From Martinezella lusitana (GTDB lineage Bacteria; Pseudomonadota; Alphaproteobacteria; Rhizobiales; Rhizobiaceae), in the NCBI RefSeq assembly GCF_016901135.1, contig NZ_JAFEVL010000023.1:1-53782 (forward strand): 53,782 bases of DNA, given 5' to 3'. The position numbers and the translations under genes are program-made. Position 1 is the first letter of the stretch. Every line of letters begins with the position of its first letter. The notes under the pieces were generated by a model. The model was not told the origin of the DNA and did no database searches. It saw only the letters and a list, made by a program, of their open reading frames with translations. This document shows, one piece after another, positions 1-7,889 of the stretch.

Positions 1-246
1 CATTGAACGTTCCTCTCGTTGAAGGGAACGTCATGGTCAGGCAACACCAACAGCCTGCCTAGAACCTCAGATAATCATACCAAACTCACCGCGCGCGCCC
101 TCCCGCGTAGCGGGTTCGTGCTTGAGGCGCAGCCACGACTTCGCATTCTCGCCGGGATGTCTCCTTTCGGGCAAGGGCAACGCTTACCCCTACGGCCGAG
201 ATGCGGGCGCGATTCGGCCGACACGGCTGTCGGTCTCTTCTATCCC
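1..246. other. No recognisable gene
   Basis: Both strands were read. A 79-codon open frame exists on the plus strand, but it has low-complexity, Arg/Pro-rich composition and no recognisable family. I see nothing functional here. Confidence 0.4.
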
Positions 247-654
247 CTAACGATGTGATCCACACGGGGAACTCGCCCCATTTTGAGCCCGGAACTGTAG
301 CATCTTCTCAACGAGATTGATTTCTGTCGTAGCTACTTTACCCTTCTCGAAAGATAGCATCGCTGCTGGCTTTCCAGTGCAGTCCCTGCGCATCGCCTTC
401 ATCACAGGACCGTAGACAAAGACATAATGGTTAAGATCGATGCAGTTAGCCGGTTTTGCAGAAACGAGGTTACCTTCGGCATCACAGCTTTCCGTATAGT
501 GATAGCTTCGGGCAGTCGTAGCGAGCCGATTTAGAGCTGCGGTCTCACTGAACATGTCCCAGAAGAAGAAGCCGCAAGCCGCGACAATTACGAATAGCGT
601 GCCCAGCCTTAGAAGGCCTTGAGTTACTGTTGGTGTGGCTTCGTTGCCTTGCAT
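247..654 (-). CDS. Hypothetical membrane-anchored protein
   Basis: This 135-residue protein is not one I recognise. Residues about 14-35 form one hydrophobic segment (LGTLFVIVAACGFFF), so it is probably anchored in the inner membrane by its N-terminus with the rest periplasmic. Four cysteines lie in the soluble part (about residues 57, 71, 91 and 130), which would fit disulfides outside the cytoplasm. The ATG is preceded by AAGGG at a short but workable spacing. It stands alone with no operon partner. No function is inferred. Confidence 0.55.
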   Translation of the reverse strand: MQGNEATPTVTQGLLRLGTLFVIVAACGFFFWDMFSETAALNRLATTARSYHYTESCDAEGNLVSAKPANCIDLNHYVFVYGPVMKAMRRDCTGKPAAMLSFEKGKVATTEINLVEKMLQFRAQNGASSPCGSHR

Positions 655-951
655 TTAGCCCTTCCAGAATCTGGTCAATGACGGCAATTGGCGCGAAACG
701 GAAGATCGCGAGCTTGCCAAGTTGGGTCAAGCTACCGCTGAATCTCGATCTTTCGCCGCGCTTGCGCGTTCAACCGCGCGTGGGCCTGGTATTCTCCGCA
801 GAAAGTCCTCCGCCGTCCATCCCGGCTCGTCGACAAAGCCTCCGCCCATCGATACGAACTCTGGCGTCTGGTCGACGCAGAAGCACGGAAGCCATTGGCG
901 CATATCGGCCCGAGGCGGCCAACTCACTCAGCCGTGGTAAATGATAAGACC
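655..951. other. Intergenic, no recognisable gene
   Basis: Short open frames exist on both strands but none resembles a known family or has a convincing ribosome binding site. It lies between the small membrane protein and IS debris and may itself be IS debris. Confidence 0.35.
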
Positions 952-973
952 TGATTTCCGGCCACTGACCCCC
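952..973. repeat. Solitary IS21-like terminus
   Basis: The segment ends in CACTGACCCCC, the same terminal motif found on both arms of the inverted-repeat element at 50538-50729. No istA or istB gene is nearby. It could be a solitary end left after deletion of an IS21-family element. The assignment rests only on motif similarity. Confidence 0.3.
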
Positions 974-1032
974 GATTCATGAAGTCATTTCGTGCTGATA
1001 GGAAATCCCCATTTTGCCGGATCGAGATACTC

Positions 1033-1075
1033 TTCGGGTGGCAACATCATCGGGAAGATCGGCGACATCAAGCAT
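1033..1075 (-). pseudogene. IS66 tnpC, N-terminal scrap
   Basis: Reading from an ATG at 1075 gives MLDVADLPDDVAT, the usual opening of IS66-family TnpC transposases, and then the similarity stops. It lies 70 bases downstream of tnpB in the expected order tnpA-tnpB-tnpC. The rest of tnpC, normally about 500 residues and the catalytic subunit, is gone, so the element cannot move on its own. Confidence 0.6.
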
Positions 1076-1144
1076 GGCCAGAACCTACCAAATCCCGCGC
1101 CGATTTGCCCTTGGAATCTGTCGTGCTGAGTCATCGTGCCGCAG

Positions 1145-1498
1145 CTATTCGATGGTCTCTGGCGTTCTCGGCTGGACGGCATGAACCCGCCGCCAATCAA
1201 GGCCTGCAAACAGGGCTTCGAACTGGGCGTGGGTCAGCGTCATCAGGCCATCCTTGATGCCGGGCCAGGTGAAGGTGTGCTCTTCCAGCCGCTTGTAGGC
1301 CAGCACGATGCCGCTTCCATCCCAGTAGATCAGCTTCAGCCGGTCTGCCTTACGAGACCTGAACACGAAGACCGTTCCGGTGAACGGGTCCTTGTGCAGC
1401 TCGTTCTTCACCAGCGCCGCCAATCCGTCATGCCCCTTGCGGAAGTCGACTGGTTTGGTTGCGACCATGATCCGCACGCGGTTTGATGGAAAGATCAT
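1145..1498 (-). CDS. tnpB: IS66 family accessory protein TnpB
   Basis: The 117-residue product is the conserved IS66 Orf2/TnpB protein. It begins with the family pattern MIFPSNRVRIMVATKPVDFR, followed by KGHDGLAALV and the FRSRKADRLKLIYWDGSG block. TnpB is needed for IS66 transposition, although its biochemical role is not settled. Its start overlaps the tnpA stop by four bases (ATGA), a sign of translational coupling. It appears full length, but with tnpC missing it has no catalytic partner here. Confidence 0.93.
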   Translation of the reverse strand: MIFPSNRVRIMVATKPVDFRKGHDGLAALVKNELHKDPFTGTVFVFRSRKADRLKLIYWDGSGIVLAYKRLEEHTFTWPGIKDGLMTLTHAQFEALFAGLDWRRVHAVQPRTPETIE

Positions 1499-1884
1499 GT
1501 CGCCGCCGCCAGGGCACGCGCGATGGCGGCGATCCGGGCAGCAGACGCCCCTTCCTCAAGACGGATGGTGACAGGACCGACGACAATCTCGGCGCGGGAG
1601 GTCTGCTTGGTGGCTGGTGGTTCCGGTGCGGGCATCTCGACAACCATGGCCGCGAATTCGACTGCGTCTTCCGGCTCGGGCAAAACCAGCTTGCCCTGCC
1701 GCGCAAGTGTCCGCCAGGACGACAGATGATTGGCTTTTAGCCCATGGCGTTCTGCGACCTCGTTTACCGTTACGCCCGGACGCAAGCTCTCCGAAACGAT
1801 CCGCGCCTTGACCTCATCCGGCCATTGACGATGAGCCTCACGTCGGCCCCGCCGCGTCGTGAGAACCTCCAATGTAGTGTCCAT
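1495..1884 (-). CDS. tnpA: IS66 family DNA-binding protein TnpA
   Basis: This 129-residue protein is the IS66 Orf1/TnpA helix-turn-helix component. Residues about 18-60 contain the Tnp-1-like HTH (RQWPDEVKARIVSESL, then VNEVAERHGLKANHLSSWR). The C-terminal half is Pro/Ala-rich, as usual for the family. It is the first gene of the remnant and overlaps tnpB by four bases. Confidence 0.92.
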   Translation of the reverse strand: MDTTLEVLTTRRGRREAHRQWPDEVKARIVSESLRPGVTVNEVAERHGLKANHLSSWRTLARQGKLVLPEPEDAVEFAAMVVEMPAPEPPATKQTSRAEIVVGPVTIRLEEGASAARIAAIARALAAAT

Positions 1885-1985
1885 GGAGAAACTCCTTGTC
1901 GCTCGTCCATGGAAACTCGATCACAGATCAGGCGACGGCGGGCAACGTGGGGCCAGAACACCGGTTACGGTTCAAGGGGCGTTTC

Positions 1986-2219
1986 CCGCGAAGCTCCGGA
2001 AAACCCTACGGCGCTAGATGGGAGCGCGGGTTTCCTTCGCTTGGCCACCGCTCGCCTGCGGCTTGCTCCGGCCGTGACCGCGCCGTCCCACGGCGCTGCG
2101 GCTGGAAAACGGGTTCAGTCATAGCCGCATCGCACAAACGATCACGCCGGAAAGTCAGGGTGACTCCGTCGGGTCCAGGTGGGAATTAAGAGCGAAGATT
2201 CAGTTGGAATCTAAAACTG
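1986..2219. other. Intergenic, no recognisable gene
   Basis: The sequence between the IS66 remnant and the toxin gene contains GC-rich imperfect inverted repeats (for example around 2040-2105) but no credible open frame or RNA that I can name. Confidence 0.35.
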
Positions 2220-2645
2220 TTACGCCGGCATATCCCACGGATTCACGAGATTCACTCCCATGCCCTCGAAATCTTTGACGTTTCGCGTGACCAGTGTCAT
2301 ACGCCGGGTGAAGGCTACGGCCGCGATATGGGCGTCATTGATCGGCCTGGGATTGGGTACATGCCATTTCGCCGCCTGAACGGCTGCCGCTTCGTCCAGC
2401 GGCAGGATACGGCCGGAAAATGTCCCGAGGACCGTGTTTTCCAGCCAGTTGCGCAGTACCTTCCCGGCAACGGGGTCATTGTGCTCCACCAGCCGAACGC
2501 CAATCTCCAGTTCGTGCAGAACCACGGACGAAATGAAGGTCTCGGCCGGATCGATGGTCTCGTTCCAGGCCGCGACATTGGGATCAGCCCTGCCGCTCGC
2601 GACTTTGCGGAGTTCAGACACGACATTGGTATCGAGTAATAGCAT
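2220..2645 (-). CDS. vapC: PIN-domain ribonuclease toxin (VapC/FitB type)
   Basis: The 141-residue protein is a PIN-domain endoribonuclease, the toxin of a type II toxin-antitoxin pair. The acidic metal-binding residues are visible: D5 in LLLDTNVVSE, E46 in VLHELEIG, D103 in PINDAHIAA and a final Asp in RNVKDFEG. Length and layout fit FitB-like VapC proteins. Its ATG overlaps the antitoxin stop by one base (TGATG), so the two are translationally coupled. The gene seems intact. The RNA target cannot be told from sequence. Confidence 0.92.
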   Translation of the reverse strand: MLLLDTNVVSELRKVASGRADPNVAAWNETIDPAETFISSVVLHELEIGVRLVEHNDPVAGKVLRNWLENTVLGTFSGRILPLDEAAAVQAAKWHVPNPRPINDAHIAAVAFTRRMTLVTRNVKDFEGMGVNLVNPWDMPA

Positions 2646-2899
2646 CAGGACAGGTCAACCGGCTTGGCATGTTCAGTGCGCTGCGGGAGAGGCAAGTCAA
2701 CGTCTTCCGCTCCCGGCGCAGCCAGCATATCACCGAGCGTCCGCATTTTTCCGGTAAGCCGCTTGTACTCGTCGAACGACAGGAGGACGTGCGCGGGCCG
2801 TCCCCTGTCAGTGATGATGACAGGGCCGTCCTTGGCGGCGCGCTTTGCGCGGCCAAGATCCTGATTGAGTTCACGGCCTGAAAGCGTGGTGACGGTCAT
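2645..2899 (-). CDS. Phd/YefM-type antitoxin
   Basis: This 84-residue protein is a Phd/YefM-fold antitoxin: the N-terminal DNA-binding part shows TTLSGRELNQDLGRAKRAA, then the GPVIITDRGRPAHVLLSFDEY block, then a flexible C-terminal tail that would wrap the toxin. I chose the ATG at 2899 because GGAG lies seven bases upstream; an in-frame extension to 2929 has no such site. The 18-bp palindrome just upstream is the likely operator for autorepression. Confidence 0.9.
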   Translation of the reverse strand: MTVTTLSGRELNQDLGRAKRAAKDGPVIITDRGRPAHVLLSFDEYKRLTGKMRTLGDMLAAPGAEDVDLPLPQRTEHAKPVDLS

Positions 2900-2930
2900 G
2901 GCAAACTCCAACGTTCGTGGCCCCGACATT

Positions 2931-2948
2931 TGTGGTTACGTAACCACA
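2931..2948. promoter_or_regulatory. Perfect palindrome, likely antitoxin operator
   Basis: TGTGGTTACGTAACCACA reads the same on both strands with no mismatch. It sits 32-49 bases upstream of the antitoxin ATG, where autorepressors of the Phd/YefM class bind. Function is inferred from position and symmetry. Confidence 0.7.
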
Positions 2949-3330
2949 TTTAATTCACGGAGGCTGGAATTGCAAGAGGCAGGCACGGCCGCCGATCGTG
3001 CCGACGCGACGTGAAACGAGCAAGGCGCGATCCGGAAATGATGGAGAGTATCGGAGAAATCAGCGCGAGCGCCGGCCGAGGGCCGGGATTTCGGGAGTTC
3101 TCGACGCGCAAGGAGCGGAACAAGGGCAGCCGCAGGAGCTTCAACATGGTGCCCCCAAGGGGAAGCGGGACCGACTGCCCCCGCTCCTTGCGCTCCGCTT
3201 TTCATGGGCGGGCAGGGAGTTCCGAGGGATGGGGTGCCATGAGCACCCCTTGTCCCAGCCAGCGCACCGCTCGATGCGTTCAAAGGCTGGAGACGACATA
3301 CCGCCGCCTCGGATGCGCGGGCACCGCGCT
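2949..3330. other. Intergenic, GC-rich, one stem-loop
   Basis: No gene was recognised. A clean stem-loop lies at 3231-3248 (GGGGTGC, five-base loop, GCACCCC), without a T-run. The segment may be vector-like plasmid backbone debris, but no known origin or transfer motif was found. Confidence 0.35.
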
Positions 3331-3748
3331 TCATTCGGTACGGCTTATTCTGGCATTAGCGCTTGCCAGAAACGGCTTGAAGGCTGCGGCGATCTTCGCA
3401 AGAAAGCCCTTGCTGAACGATCCCAGCACTTCCGCATTCGGATCGTAGTAGAATGAGGCTTCCGCCAGGTCGTGATTGAATTCCGACACAGTGATCCACG
3501 CATCTTTCCATTCTCGAATGCCGGCGCGTCGGCATTCGAGTTGTGGAATCTCCAAGGCCTGTTTGATCGGAGCGGGGCGGCGTTCCCGAAATGGCCAGCA
3601 GAATGAGGTTCGTCTGATTCCCCTTGGGAATCGCAAGAACCATGCAAACGGGTCGGCTTTTCCGCCCTTCCGTTTCTCCCTTGTCGCGTTGCCACGCCCA
3701 GAGATAGGGGTATCGGATTACGGAACCGTTGGCCGGGACGTCAGCCAT
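3331..3748 (-). pseudogene. PemK-like toxin, frameshifted
   Basis: Two overlapping frames together make one protein. The first, from 3748, reads MADVPANGSVIRYPYLWAWQ, then RPVCMVLAIPK and LILLAISGTPP; the second continues with ALEIPQLECRRAG and ITVSEFNHDLAEASFYYDPN to the stop at 3331. The whole resembles long PemK/MazF-superfamily toxins. The break is at about 3560-3580, in a C-rich stretch. As read, the toxin is not made in full, while its antitoxin is intact and overlaps it by eight bases. A sequencing error at the break is the main alternative. Confidence 0.65.
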
Positions 3749-4004
3749 TGGCGTCTCGCCCTTCCTCTATCAGCCGGTCAAGCTCGGGAAGGATCATTGC
3801 CGCGAGATCTGCGGGAGCTTCGTTCGGACCATAGACCCGGCGCGGATCACCTCGGCTTTTCAGAGCTTCAAATTCGTCGTAGGTCATGAGGACATATCTT
3901 GGCTTACGATGCTGCGTGATCGCGACGGGCTGGCGGTCTGCCGCCATGGTCACAGTCTTGATGTCTCGCAGCAATTCGACGGTCGAGAATTTTTCCATCA
4001 TCAC
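3741..4004 (-). CDS. Phd/YefM-type antitoxin, second module
   Basis: The 87-residue product has the Phd/YefM pattern: FSTVELLRDIKTVTMAA, then QPVAITQHRKPRYVLMTYDEF. AGGGAG lies four bases upstream of the first ATG and seven upstream of the second, so either of the two adjacent methionines may be used. It overlaps the start of the broken toxin by eight bases. An intact antitoxin beside a dead toxin may protect against a homologous toxin elsewhere (inference). Confidence 0.8.
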   Translation of the reverse strand: MMMEKFSTVELLRDIKTVTMAADRQPVAITQHRKPRYVLMTYDEFEALKSRGDPRRVYGPNEAPADLAAMILPELDRLIEEGRDANG

Positions 4005-4021
4005 GCTCCCTTCAATTAATA

Positions 4022-4050
4022 CGAAATATACAAATTATTTGACTATTTCG
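4022..4050. promoter_or_regulatory. Inverted repeat upstream of second antitoxin
   Basis: CGAAATA and TATTTCG form seven-base arms separated by 15 AT-rich bases, immediately upstream of the antitoxin. It could be the operator and core promoter of the module. The evidence is only symmetry and position. Confidence 0.35.
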
Positions 4051-4174
4051 CAAGCCCGGAAAGCACCGCTACGCGCAATCAAGTCGTTCCATTTGAGGAA
4101 CTTGGAAAAGCCTGAGCTGACCAGTCCTTTCGACATCAAAGGACGGTAGCTTTGGTTCTGCGGGTTGCACACGA

Positions 4175-4471
4175 TCATGTCCGGATGCCGCGGGCGTAGG
4201 CCTCGGTGCAGCCCCCTTCCCCTTTTTGCTCGGCTCTCCGGAGCTTCGCATTCCAGCCGCCCATGACATGGGCCGGCGTGTGCCACTCCTCATGAAATCT
4301 CATCGCCAGGCTATCGCCGACCAGAACGGTCGCGGGAATATGCAGAAGTGAAAATTGGATATATGCCATGTGAACGGCGCGGCGATCGATGTCCACTGCG
4401 ATTGCGGGTTGCGATGTTTGTCCGAACGGCGGCGCACGCTCGGTCACCGTCCCGGCTGGCGCAACTGGCAT
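4175..4471 (-). pseudogene. Fragment of a plasmid N6-DNA-methylase-like protein
   Basis: About 65 residues (from AIAVDIDRRAVHMAYIQFSL through VLVGDSLAMRF to WHTPAHVMGGWNAKL) resemble the middle of plasmid-borne DNA methylase-like proteins, in which an Asp-Ile-Asp stretch contacts S-adenosylmethionine. The upstream part with the cofactor loop and the catalytic NPP motif is absent. I regard it as a degraded fragment; identification is from memory of the family and moderately uncertain. Confidence 0.4.
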
Positions 4472-4754
4472 CTACAGGATCTGCCCTTCCGAGGAGTAGC
4501 GGCAAGGCTAGGGCTTCGATTGAGCCGCTGAGGTTCTTCCTCGCAAGCTTGCCAGTGCAAGAAGTTCTCGGGACCATTTGTCAGAGGCCGTTACGCCTTT
4601 TGCTCACAGGGTTAGGTGAATGTGCTCCGCAGGGCGCGCATGCTGCTACTCAATCAGTTTCAGGACCACGACGGCTTCACCGACAATGATCGAGACATAA
4701 CACCCTTAGAGCCCGATCTGGCAATGACTTGCGGTGCCGTCAGCAGGGCGCTGA
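4472..4754. other. Intergenic, no recognisable gene
   Basis: Open frames here show no family resemblance. This may be the lost N-terminal coding region of the methylase-like fragment, too degraded to read. Confidence 0.3.
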
Positions 4755-5111
4755 TTAACTGGGATGTTTCACCGTTTTGGCGGTCGTCACGTTCTTGCGC
4801 GGTTTCTTCGGGATCACCCGGGCGAGAGCGTCCGTACAGCCCGGCTGGGTGAAGTGGCAACTGACCGACGACGGTGGCGAGTGCCCGCCACCGCCCCGGC
4901 ATGTCGACTGAGATTTCGTAAAATAGGGCGTCCGGCGCCCAGTCAGTCTCGCTGCGCCGGTGCCGCACGGCTTGTAGAAGGTTCCGACTTGCGTCTTGAG
5001 CCCGTATTCCTTGTAATATGCGACTTCATAGTCGCGGCCAGCGGCTGCGTGTGCCTCGGTACCGGCGACGATTCCCAACGTCGTTATGGCAAGAAAAAGA
5101 CCGAATCTCAT
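4755..5111 (-). CDS. Small secreted protein, DUF6289-like N-terminus
   Basis: The 118-residue product begins with a clear signal peptide (MRFGLFLAITTLGIVAGTEA, cleavage probably after HAAA). Residues about 29-65 (VAYYKEYGLKTQVGTFYKPC, TGRRTPYF) look like the short secreted DUF6289 family, in which conserved cysteines follow a YY motif. Three cysteines follow in the mature part, and the tail is Lys-rich. The expected site is the periplasm. Function is unknown. Confidence 0.6.
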   Translation of the reverse strand: MRFGLFLAITTLGIVAGTEAHAAAGRDYEVAYYKEYGLKTQVGTFYKPCGTGAARLTGRRTPYFTKSQSTCRGGGGHSPPSSVSCHFTQPGCTDALARVIPKKPRKNVTTAKTVKHPS

Positions 5112-5365
5112 GGATACTCTCCCTTAGACAGGCGGAGATGGTGACAGATTTGGATAGTTTTTGCACCATCTTTGAAATGTTTCCTCGAGGCCATAGATCC
5201 CGTCAATGCACCTGAGGTAAGGATTTATGATCTCGAATTAGCGCAAAACCTGAATGTCTCCCCGGCGATCATCCGGCATCGTGTTTCCGTTTTTAAGGGG
5301 GCACCCTTGGATGGCATTGGTGCGTGGATCAGCGTTTGTGCGGAATTCGGTCTTTGATATATCGT
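5112..5365. other. Intergenic, no recognisable gene
   Basis: The sequence between the secreted protein and the IS5 remnant shows no credible gene on either strand. Confidence 0.35.
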
Positions 5366-6353
5366 TTATTTCGTTGCCGCGATCGGTGCATTACAGCGAA
5401 CGGATTTCGGGCGTCCGCAGGCGAGCAATCGGTTAGAATGGCGACGCCGATAGCAGCCTCTGTCTGCTGAGCGGCGAACGAACGAGCGCCTAAACACGGC
5501 CCGATGATGCCCTTGTATCTCCCCATCGCGGTTTCGATCAGCGCCGCTTGCCATAGCCGGTTGATGCCTGCCATTTCAGCCGCCCATCTGTCTGCATAGA
5601 TGCAATGTGGTCGTCTCGCTGGCAGGATGCTTGGGCGTTGAGCCGTCCAACCGCGTTCGAGCGCGGTGGAATGATGACCTCTGCGCCTGCACTGTGACGC
5701 AGCACGGCGTCATAGCTTGGCTCGCCATCATAAGCTCCATCGGCAGTGAACTGGCCGATCTCATCGTCGATCTGGTCCAGCAACGGCTCAAGCTGCGAGG
5801 CATCGCCGGTTTCCTGATCTGTCAGGCTATGTGCAATGATCTCGCCACTGTCGGCATCAAGCGCCAGATGCAGTTTTCGCCAGCCACGGCGGGACTTTGC
5901 GCCATGCTTTTCTTCCAGCCATTGGCCGGTGCCATAGATCTTCAGCCCTGTGCTGTCGACCAGAACGTGAAGAGGTAGATCTGGCGTAGCTCGTCGTTCG
6001 ACAGATGCCACCCAGGTTCTTGCCCTGCGGCTGAGTGCCGTGTGATCGGGCACAGGCAGATCTAATCCCATCAGCGCAAGAACCGAACGCAAAAGGCCTT
6101 CGCTTTGGCGCAACCGCAGTCCGAATACCATACCCAGCATCAAGGTCGTCTCGATCGCCAGATCGGAGTAACGTGGCTTGCCACCTCTTGTCTTGCGCAG
6201 CGGTGCAGCCCAACCTGCGAACGCTTCCGGCGTCACCCAAAGGGTCAAACTGCCACGGCGACGAAGGCCCGCCTCGTACTCCTGCCAGTTCGTCACTGTG
6301 AATTTCATCTTGCTGATGAGGTGTCGACGGGAGGCGTTATGCTTGTGCGGCAT
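5366..6353 (-). pseudogene. IS5 family transposase, frameshifted
   Basis: From 6353 the frame runs 271 residues and contains the IS4/IS5 DDE core: LHVLVDSTGLKIYG (first Asp), FTADGAYDGEPSY (second Asp) and the tail CQRDDHIASMQTDG. It then breaks at about 5540-5550 after TGYGKR. The family C-terminus continues in a second frame (LIETAMGRYKGIIGPCLGAR, QQTEAAIGVAIL) and again in a third (LLACGRPKSVRCNAPIAATK), ending at about 5366. Two frameshifts therefore disable it. The missing YREK-type glutamate region lies in the shifted part. A tail of a related element is at 48063-48285. Confidence 0.8.
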
Positions 6354-6444
6354 GCTGGATCAATCTAGCCATTTTCGATCGCAGCCGCATAGATGTAAAA
6401 TGTTGAAATCGGATCCCTGCACCAACGCGACCCCAAGATAGATT

Positions 6445-7527
6445 TCACAGGCTTCGCGGCCCACTAACGGAGTCACGGGGCACCAAGGTGCACTCGATTT
6501 TTGTAATCGGGAAGCGCTTACGGTCGGGAGTAAAAGGCTCCGCCAATCGATCGATCGCCCAACGCCCCATTGCGCGATGGGGTAATACGCAAGACGTCAG
6601 CCGGGGGCGCATATGGCGTGAAACGTCCTCGTCGTCATAGCCCACGACCGACACGTCCTCCGGGATGCGAAGTCCCGCTTCCTTCAGCGCGTCATAACAA
6701 CCCAAAGCCATCCTGTCGTTCTGACAGAATATCGCCGTGGGTGGGCTGTTGAGCTTCAAAAGCTTTTGAGTTGCTGCAAAGCCACCTGTTGTTGACCAAT
6801 CCCCTTCTACCACCAATTCTGGATCGAACCGGATGTCAGCGGTCGCCAATGCGCGACGATATCCTTCCAAACGACTTTTCGATGCATCCATCCAGGATTC
6901 GCCGAGGATCGTGGCGATCCGCCGATGGCCATGGTCGATGAGATGCTTTGTAGCGCCTTCACCGCCGGCAATTTCACTGGGTACGACTGCCGGAAAGGCA
7001 TGATCTGTGGTGTAGCAATTCAGTAAAACCAGTGGGATTCCCAGCCTGTAGAGAAGCTCGGGTGCCTTCAACTCCCTAGTGATTATCGTCATGTAAATCA
7101 TTGCGGAAACGCGCCGTGACAGCAGGGCCTCGATCGTGTGGGGCTCCATGATCGGATCAGACATCGTCTGCGCTGAAATAATTACATTCCCGGCGCCCCA
7201 CGCTGCTTGTCGAGCCCCGTCGATTGCAATGGCGGCCTCAGGGCTTGTCGCCAGCTGGTCTACAACGAATGCAATCGTGGACTCGCTTCCGACCGGCATG
7301 TCTGGTTCAAAAAGATCGGGAAAGTTTGCCGCACTGTAACCAAGGTCGCGCGCAACGCTAATTACACGTGCTCTTGTATCGGGCGATATCTTCACGCCCT
7401 CGGTCCGGTTCAGCACCAAGGAAACAGTCGCCTGAGAGCAGCCTGCTTCCTTTGCAATATCAGTCATTGTTACACGCGCCGTCCGTACTTGGACACCTCT
7501 GCGCATCTTATGCGTTGTTGTTCTCAT
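6445..7527 (-). CDS. LacI family sugar regulator
   Basis: The 360-residue protein is a LacI/GalR repressor. The HTH is at about residues 21-45 (MTDIAKEAGCSQATVSLVLN), the hinge follows near residue 60, and the rest is a periplasmic-binding-protein-like effector domain with AIFCQNDRMALGCYDAL and VSVVGYDDEDVSRHMRPRLT. There are three methionines near the start (1, 8, 21); the true start is uncertain. It is divergent from the sugar ABC transporter across a 360-bp region that carries two copies of an AT-rich repeat, so it most likely controls that operon in response to the transported sugar or its phosphate. Confidence 0.92.
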   Translation of the reverse strand: MRTTTHKMRRGVQVRTARVTMTDIAKEAGCSQATVSLVLNRTEGVKISPDTRARVISVARDLGYSAANFPDLFEPDMPVGSESTIAFVVDQLATSPEAAIAIDGARQAAWGAGNVIISAQTMSDPIMEPHTIEALLSRRVSAMIYMTIITRELKAPELLYRLGIPLVLLNCYTTDHAFPAVVPSEIAGGEGATKHLIDHGHRRIATILGESWMDASKSRLEGYRRALATADIRFDPELVVEGDWSTTGGFAATQKLLKLNSPPTAIFCQNDRMALGCYDALKEAGLRIPEDVSVVGYDDEDVSRHMRPRLTSCVLPHRAMGRWAIDRLAEPFTPDRKRFPITKIECTLVPRDSVSGPRSL

Positions 7528-7604
7528 GTCGCTTTCAGTTATCTAAACGCTTCTTTTGGATGCTCGTCTCTGAGATCAGAAATTCCCTGTCGTTCCTCGC
7601 TGCA

Positions 7605-7621
7605 AATTTATAATTATTATT
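7605..7621 (+). promoter_or_regulatory. AT-rich repeat, copy 1, upstream of lacI-type gene
   Basis: AATTTATAATTATTATT occurs here, 78 bases before the regulator ATG, and again at 7791-7807. It is a candidate binding site for the LacI-type protein, though it lacks the central CG of classic LacI operators. Confidence 0.45.
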
Positions 7622-7790
7622 AAACTCGACGTAGATCCTGATTGTCAGTGCGCGCCTTCCAATCGCCGCTTCCATGTCGGTTCCGATTCCCCGCGGACCG
7701 TCTTGCGTGGCGTCACGACAGATAGTCAAAAAATCTATTCCTATTCATATAGTTCTAGCGTCTTGGCGCATAACGCGCAACAGGCTGCGC

Positions 7791-7807
7791 AATTTATAAT
7801 TATTATT
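7791..7807 (+). promoter_or_regulatory. AT-rich repeat, copy 2, at the transporter promoter
   Basis: The same 17 bases as at 7605-7621 lie directly before TTGACT (7812-7817), a good -35 candidate for the transporter operon. A further ATAATTATAA motif lies at 7820-7829. Placement fits an operator controlling the operon. Confidence 0.45.
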
Positions 7808-7889
7808 GATATTGACTCATAATTATAACTGAATGAATATGCATCCGTGGTGATGCCACTGAGGAATGAAAACCGGGAGGAACCCTTTC

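Larger units (their letters stand above)
1033..1985 (-). mobile_element. IS66-family element, truncated
   Basis: The element keeps tnpA, tnpB and the first codons of tnpC. The end before tnpA lies somewhere near 1960-1985; I could not pair terminal repeats because the opposite end is deleted. Right and left limits are therefore approximate. Confidence 0.65.

Noticed and set aside
3231..3248. GGGGTGC/GCACCCC stem-loop as transfer origin or terminator
   Set aside because: No T-run, no nearby relaxase gene and no match to known rhizobial transfer-origin motifs.
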